In this document: in pieces, positions 23,282 through 26,444 of the stretch | How the letters are laid out: each line of letters opens with the position of its first letter | How positions within the stretch are numbered: position 1 is the first letter of the stretch | Origin: a virus | Direction: 5' to 3' (one strand) | IMG/VR virus record: IMGVR_UViG_3300037882_000479 | Coordinates: 1 to 26,444 of that record | Length of the DNA stretch: 26,444 bases | Notes under the pieces: model-generated | What the model saw: the letters and a program-made list of their open reading frames with translations, nothing else | Database searches by the model: none | What the model was told of the DNA's origin: nothing | Translations under genes and position numbers: made by a program

Positions 23282-25294
23282 CTAGATGATGAACCAGCTC
23301 GTGCCGTCGCATTGAATCGTCAATGAAGTCCATTGAGCGGTGAGCACCTGGGTCAATGCGCCGTCGATTGTCTCGGTTCCACTGCCGTCGATCGTGACAG
23401 TGTTGGCCGCGACGGTTTTCTTCACGACGATAATCCTTCCGGCTCCGGCAGTGGCAGCAGCCTCAAGATTGATTGTAATGGCGGCTGAAGTTGAGTCGCA
23501 GAGAATGGTGTGGTCCGTCGAGAGAACCGTATAGGATGAGGACGTAGTTGTGACAATCCCAACTCTCAGAGCAGTGGTACTAACCAAATCGGTCAACACC
23601 GAAGCACAATCAATTTCGCCGGTAGCTATGATATCAGTGCCGGATATATTGCCACCTGAGGCATTGAAGCCACCGCCAGCGTCGATGACGCCGCTTGCGG
23701 TGATGTCAACGAAATTGTCAATGTTGGCTGTGCCTTCTCCATCTACAAGCGAACCGACCGAGGCGCCTAGGATATACGCCGTTCCACTGGCCGCTTGAAG
23801 ATTTGCGCAAGTGACGTCACCGCTTGCCGTGATGGTGTCGGTGTCGACATTCACGACAGTCAACATAGACCCGTTGATGTCGGCAAAATTGGCAAGACCC
23901 GTGACATTCAATGTGTCCGTGGTGATGTTTGTGGTTGCCGCGACGTTGGCCGCCGTCAGATCGCCGCCGATTGTCGCGTTGCCGACGGTAAGAATGGTGT
24001 TCCCGCTGACTTCCCCGCCAGCGACAACATCCAGACTGGTGACGAGATTTCCGGCGTTTGATGTGATGTCTCCGTCGGCGCTGACTTCCCCAGCGTCGAT
24101 GACGCCGCTTGCAGTGATGTTGAGCACGTTGACGATGTCGGCTGTTGTGTTACCGTCAATACTACCGGTGATGTTCACACCACCGATAACGGCAAACGCT
24201 CCGTTGGCCGTCCAGTCCCCCGCAAGGTTGCGAGTTTGAAAGTCTGCGGAATCTGTTCCGCTCAAATCACGGATCAAGACACCATTGACGCCGAACTCGA
24301 ATGGGATTGTTGAATTGTTTGAATTGAAAATAGAGAACAAATGTGCGGCGGGTTGAATATTGAATGTCGCATAACCCGTGGCATCAAAATTACCGCCGAT
24401 TGTCGCGTTGCCGGTCGTGGTGATGGAGTTGACTTCAACGAATCCGTTGACCCATTTCAGTACAACCGTCGTGCCGTCGGCGGGGTCGCGGAGTTCGCAT
24501 GTGTCCCAGTTCAGTGTTGCGAGTTGGGGTGAGTTAAACCGTGAAAGTACCGCATGTTGAAAATCAGCGACAACGGGGCCACCAATTGACGATGTGACGT
24601 AATCGAGTCCGAGGTATGTATTCAGTTTCAGCGGGTCGCCGCCGCTTCCGTCGCCGGTGAAATTCTCGTCGGTCGTGATCGTGCCGCCGCCACCTGAGAG
24701 CGTATCGAAGGTCGCGCCATTCCACTGCTTGAGCACGCCAGCGTCGTTGACGAGGTCCCCGGTGTTGTAAGTTTTACCGGCGTCGTAGTCATCGATAGAC
24801 AAGCGGATGAACTGACTCGAGTCAAAGGCCCCAGGTTCTAGGGTCGCGAGCGCGCGCCAGAGCTGACCGTTGTGATAGACGAGGTCATCCTCGTTGTAAG
24901 CACTGTCCACGCTAAAGGAGTAAATTTGAACGGCCCCGGACGGAGAACCTTCCGTGCTATATTGTGTGGTGGCCTCGTCATGTTCGGCAGTGAAGGTGCC
25001 GTTGAAAGATTCAACGACCCATGCATCAACTGTGCCGACGAGGGTTACCGTGGCGTGGGCCGAGACGCGAATGGCGTTATGCGTATTACCCTGACAGGCA
25101 ATAGCAAAAGAGTCATTTTGCGTCTCGATACGCACGCCGTCACAAGCTACCGTCACCTTGTAGCCCACTTTAGGCGGGACTTGCAAGATAACTGTACCGG
25201 AGCCGTTTATATATTCGAGTTTAGATTTAGGTGAGTAGGTTTGCGAGTCAGTGAGCGTTTTCACGACCTGAGTCAGTGTATTGTCTATCGGCAT
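23282..25294 (-). CDS. Tail fibre / adhesin with carbohydrate-binding-like modules
   Basis: 670 aa. Residues about 120-200 contain two chitin-binding-like (CBM5/12-type) repeats: YNEDDLVYHNGQLWRALATL and YDAGKTYNTGDLVNDAGVLK followed by QWNG. The central part is a Gly/Thr/Asn-rich repeat (GNATIGGNF, ITASGVIDAGEVSADGDITS, ITASGVIDAGGGFNASGGNI), likely a beta-solenoid or trimeric fibre shaft. The last 90 residues (SSSYTVLSTDHTILCDSTSA, VTIDGSGTETIDGALTQVL, LTIQCDGTSWFII) form a C-terminal domain common in phage fibres. It would bind host surface glycans. Placement upstream of terminase, far from other tip genes, is unusual. It overlaps the next upstream gene by 10 bp and contains internal DNA repeats, suggesting growth by duplication. 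Confidence 0.75.
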   Translation of the reverse strand: MPIDNTLTQVVKTLTDSQTYSPKSKLEYINGSGTVILQVPPKVGYKVTVACDGVRIETQNDSFAIACQGNTHNAIRVSAHATVTLVGTVDAWVVESFNGTFTAEHDEATTQYSTEGSPSGAVQIYSFSVDSAYNEDDLVYHNGQLWRALATLEPGAFDSSQFIRLSIDDYDAGKTYNTGDLVNDAGVLKQWNGATFDTLSGGGGTITTDENFTGDGSGGDPLKLNTYLGLDYVTSSIGGPVVADFQHAVLSRFNSPQLATLNWDTCELRDPADGTTVVLKWVNGFVEVNSITTTGNATIGGNFDATGYATFNIQPAAHLFSIFNSNNSTIPFEFGVNGVLIRDLSGTDSADFQTRNLAGDWTANGAFAVIGGVNITGSIDGNTTADIVNVLNITASGVIDAGEVSADGDITSNAGNLVTSLDVVAGGEVSGNTILTVGNATIGGDLTAANVAATTNITTDTLNVTGLANFADINGSMLTVVNVDTDTITASGDVTCANLQAASGTAYILGASVGSLVDGEGTANIDNFVDITASGVIDAGGGFNASGGNISGTDIIATGEIDCASVLTDLVSTTALRVGIVTTTSSSYTVLSTDHTILCDSTSAAITINLEAAATAGAGRIIVVKKTVAANTVTIDGSGTETIDGALTQVLTAQWTSLTIQCDGTSWFII
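23677..24120. repeat. Direct DNA repeats inside the tail-fibre gene
   Basis: A 30-bp stretch at 23677-23706 (starting CAGCGTCGATGACGCCGCTT) recurs at 24091-24120 with one mismatch, 414 bp (138 codons) apart. It encodes the repeated ITASGVIDAG motif. A second pair, CCGCCGATTGTCGCGTTGCC, occurs at 23964-23983 and 24393-24412. Both pairs are in frame and indicate duplication of shaft units; they are also possible recombination points that could change fibre length. Confidence 0.7.
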
Positions 25295-25581
25295 GTTTTC
25301 TCGATGACCTCGATTAGAGGATTGCCGTCAAAACAGATGACGGACATGGTCCGGGGTTTGTAGAAGGTGACCGTCTCGCCTGTGACGAGGATCGTGACGC
25401 CGGGGACGTCGACGGCTGAGGCCACATCTTCTGGGAGCGTGGCGGATGCGGCGTTGAGACCGATAACGACTTGTGACTCGTCGACCGAGTTATCGACGGT
25501 GCGCCCTTTATGGGTGACCTCAACAAGCCGCCCATTAGTTACTTGGATTGGCTTGGGGTCGCTCGATGTTGAAAACGTCAT
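25285..25581 (-). CDS. Hypothetical protein, 98 aa
   Basis: Starts MTFSTSSDPKPIQVTNGRLV. Mostly beta-strand residues (VEVTHKGRTVDN, SQVVIGLNA, GVTILVTGETVTFYK, MSVICFDGNPLIEV). No family recognised. AAAGGAG stands 6 nt before the ATG. It overlaps both neighbours (47 bp with the 135-aa gene, 10 bp with the fibre gene). It may be a small virion or fibre-associated protein; that rests only on position. Confidence 0.55.
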   Translation of the reverse strand: MTFSTSSDPKPIQVTNGRLVEVTHKGRTVDNSVDESQVVIGLNAASATLPEDVASAVDVPGVTILVTGETVTFYKPRTMSVICFDGNPLIEVIEKTCR

Positions 25582-25942
25582 TGACAGCTCCTTTCAGCTC
25601 TGTGACGAAGTTGGCATATCGCGGGTCGTCGGAGAACTGTTCACTGATACGCACAACGGCGTCCGCAAAGGCAAGAACCTGCTGCTTGGTAAGTGTGCTG
25701 TTGTTGATCTGATCGACACCTTGCTTGGTCTTTACAAGCCGCTCAATACTTGCGACGATAGTAAGAATGCGCCCTTCATGCACTTCTACGTCGTCTTTTG
25801 TTTGGAGCTTGGTAAGTAGAAGCTCGAGAGTGGTCCGAAGTAGACCTAGTTCAGCCGTTAGCGACGTTTGATCAGGTGCTGCCATATGTCGCCGTAGTAC
25901 GGGCATCAGAAAATGGTCAAGTGGTAAGTTATAGGTAGTCAT
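25535..25942 (-). CDS. Helical protein, first gene of late operon; candidate small terminase by position
   Basis: 135 aa, almost entirely helical and charged: MTTYNLPLDHFLMPVLRRHM, then LTAELGLLRTTLELLLTKLQ, GRILTIVASIERLVKTKQGV and LTKQQVLAFADAVVRISEQF, ending FVTELKGAVNDVFNIER. Heptad-like Leu spacing (about residues 28-45) suggests a coiled coil or oligomer. I see no helix-turn-helix. Small terminases are often small helical proteins upstream of the large subunit, and no other candidate is in the window, so TerS is possible but unproven. The SD (AAGGAA) is fair. It is the first gene after the presumed late promoter. Confidence 0.6.
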   Translation of the reverse strand: MTTYNLPLDHFLMPVLRRHMAAPDQTSLTAELGLLRTTLELLLTKLQTKDDVEVHEGRILTIVASIERLVKTKQGVDQINNSTLTKQQVLAFADAVVRISEQFSDDPRYANFVTELKGAVNDVFNIERPQANPSN

Positions 25943-25975
25943 ATACTGCGTTTCCTTGGCCTTGTTACTCTCGTC

Positions 25976-25987
25976 TGACTTAGGTCA
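25976..25987. promoter_or_regulatory. Dispersed palindrome TGACTTAGGTCA in the late-operon leader
   Basis: A 12-of-12 match to TGACYTARGTCA, 34 bp upstream of the first late gene and about 25 bp downstream of the inferred transcription start. This position would suit a site at which a bound protein blocks or loads on early elongation. Confidence 0.65.
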
Positions 25988-26019
25988 GTAACAGATGTCT
26001 CTGAGACGCTTGACCCTCT

Positions 26020-26048
26020 ATCCTATACCATACGCTTGTCCGGGTAAA
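26020..26048 (-). promoter_or_regulatory. Candidate late promoter reading leftward
   Basis: On the minus strand, TTTACC (26048-26043) and TAGGAT (26025-26020) are separated by 17 bp, each matching 4 of 6 sigma-70 consensus positions. The inferred start is near 26013, giving a leader of about 70 nt to the 135-aa gene. A late promoter is needed about here because all genes to the left read leftward and are packed tightly. A different phage-specific promoter in the same 100 bp cannot be excluded. Confidence 0.35.
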
Positions 26049-26057
26049 TTTGGACAA
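26036..26057. promoter_or_regulatory. Dyad TTGTCC-N10-GGACAA, candidate operator
   Basis: Perfect 6-bp inverted arms (26036-26041 and 26052-26057) spaced by 10 bp, with arm centres about 16 bp apart. The dyad covers the proposed -35 element, as a repressor or activator site would. It is unrelated in sequence to the dispersed palindrome. Confidence 0.45.
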
Positions 26058-26169
26058 AGTTTTTATATAAATATTTGACTGTTACATGTGTGAGGTTTAT
26101 TTAAAGGGCGGGCCTATTAACCCCACCCGGCTCCTGCCTGTAACAAACTGACTTAAGGCAAAGATACGG

Positions 26170-26219
26170 TCCTAGGCTCTCGGATAGAGGCTGATTGACC
26201 TAAGTCAGCGAGCCTAGGA
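26170..26219. repeat. Inverted repeat enclosing a dispersed palindrome
   Basis: TCCTAGGCTC (26170-26179) and GAGCCTAGGA (26210-26219) are perfect 10-bp inverted arms 30 bp apart. TGACCTAAGTCA (26196-26207) lies off-centre between them. A third TCCTAGGCTC follows at 26233-26242, so CCTAGGCTC is itself repeated in this region. Confidence 0.7.
26196..26207. promoter_or_regulatory. Dispersed palindrome TGACCTAAGTCA, rightmost copy
   Basis: A full match to TGACYTARGTCA in non-coding DNA, with a weaker copy (TGACTTAAGGCA, 26149-26160) 47 bp to its left. It is the closest copy to the tandem array. Confidence 0.65.
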
Positions 26220-26244
26220 TCGCGGATAGAGGTCCTAGGCTCGT

Positions 26245-26444
26245 GCTTAAACTTACTTAGGCGGACCTAAACTTACTTGGGCCTAGGTTCGCGGATCGAG
26301 GTCTAAACTTGCTTGGGCATAGGATCGATGTCTAAACTTACTTGGGCCTAGGATCGATGTCTAAACTTACTTGGGCCTAGGATCGATGTCTAAACTTACT
26401 TGGGCCTAGGATCGATGTCTAAACTTACTTGGGCCTAGGATCGA
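26245..26444. repeat. 29-bp tandem repeat array reaching the window edge
   Basis: Units beginning TCTAAACTTACTTGGGCCTA and ending GGATCGATG start at 26302, 26331, 26360, 26389 and 26418, a strict 29-bp period. The unit at 26302 has two changes, the next three are identical and the last is cut by the window end at 27 bases. Degenerate units lie to the left: a 36-bp unit at 26266-26301 and a 21-bp one at 26245-26265. The gradient from degenerate to identical units suggests expansion at the right-hand side. Each unit carries CCTAGG, ATCGAT and TTACTTGGG. There are no spacers, so it is not CRISPR. Iterons, a partition site or an assembly collapse are possible. Confidence 0.9.

Larger units (their letters stand above)
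454..26207. repeat. Family of dispersed palindromes, consensus TGACYTARGTCA
   Basis: Exact core GACYTARGTC within 12-mers starting at 454, 983, 1638, 2808, 3670, 5435, 6052, 7448, 8630, 9468, 10746, 11784, 13998, 17267, 18682, 20226, 21749, 21862, 22714, 22820, 25976 and 26196 (22 copies). Near copies are at 2497, 13415, 13620, 13920, 14808, 22496, 25264 and 26149. Related palindromes are TGACTCGAGTCA at 19756 and 24813 and GAACTTAAGTTC at 16187. Copies lie in both gene orientations and in gaps. A uniform-base expectation for the core is about 0.1 copies. The function is unknown; a binding site for a DNA-binding protein is most likely. Confidence 0.85.
25943..26444. other. Non-coding right-end region (502 bp)
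   Basis: No plausible ORF is seen. From left to right it holds an SD-bearing leader, a palindrome copy (25976), a candidate promoter with an overlapping dyad (26020-26057), an A/T-rich stretch (26060-26075), a G/C patch (26104-26140), two further palindrome copies (26149 and 26196), an inverted repeat (26170-26219) and a tandem array to the window edge. A regulatory or replication region is the likely role. Replication origin activity is possible because of the A/T-rich stretch and iterated units, but nothing proves it. Confidence 0.6.

Noticed and set aside
26245-26444. CRISPR array
   Set aside because: The 29-bp units are directly adjacent with no variable spacers, and no cas gene is nearby.
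1-26444. tRNA genes, integrase and attachment sites
   Set aside because: No cloverleaf-like sequence, no tyrosine or serine recombinase motifs and no tRNA-end repeats were seen by reading; a tool search would be decisive.

Overview
The window is part of a tailed bacteriophage (Caudoviricetes) genome. It holds almost the whole virion-morphogenesis block on the minus strand, plus the end of a plus-strand metabolic block. There is a tail-tube protein, a 1753-aa tape measure and a tail-assembly-chaperone pair, but no sheath or contractile-baseplate gene, so a siphovirus with a long flexible tail is the best reading. A probable lipoprotein and membrane-anchored lysis proteins suggest a Gram-negative (diderm) host. 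I cannot name the host or phage genus. No integrase, tRNA or CRISPR array is visible.

Layout. Positions 2-1288 (+): the tail of an unknown gene, a deoxynucleoside monophosphate kinase and an unknown gene, closed by a strong intrinsic terminator. Positions 1320-3651 (-): the distal end of the late operon, with a metacaspase-like (C14) protease, a Cys-rich protein, a lipoprotein, a two-TM holin-like protein and a one-TM protein that probably starts at CTG. Positions 3683-9221 (-): tail-tip, adsorption and surface proteins. Positions 9230-17245 (-): tape measure, tail protein, chaperones G and GT, tail tube, tail terminator and head closure. Positions 17305-25942 (-): P22-type coat protein, scaffold, head-tail adaptor, portal, GpA-type terminase large subunit, a 31-aa ORF, a tail fibre with carbohydrate-binding-like repeats, and two small leading genes, one a candidate small terminase by position only. 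Positions 25943-26444: non-coding, with a probable late promoter, an inverted repeat and a 29-bp tandem array that runs off the window edge.

Minus-strand genes are tightly packed (ATGA, TAATG and longer overlaps), so they look like one long late transcription unit read from right to left: packaging, head, tail, tip, lysis. Two hairpins (15158-15189 and 17257-17291) interrupt it and may tune expression.

The most striking signal is a dispersed 12-bp palindrome, TGAC(C/T)TA(A/G)GTCA. Its 10-bp core GACYTARGTC occurs 22 times exactly in 26.4 kb (about 0.1 expected by chance), with about ten further near-matches. It lies in plus-strand genes, minus-strand genes and intergenic DNA, in two reading frames that encode different peptides, so selection must act on DNA. 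A dispersed binding site for a phage or host protein, comparable in principle to stoperators of cluster A mycobacteriophages, is the leading hypothesis. The second unusual feature is the phage-borne metacaspase next to lysis-type genes.
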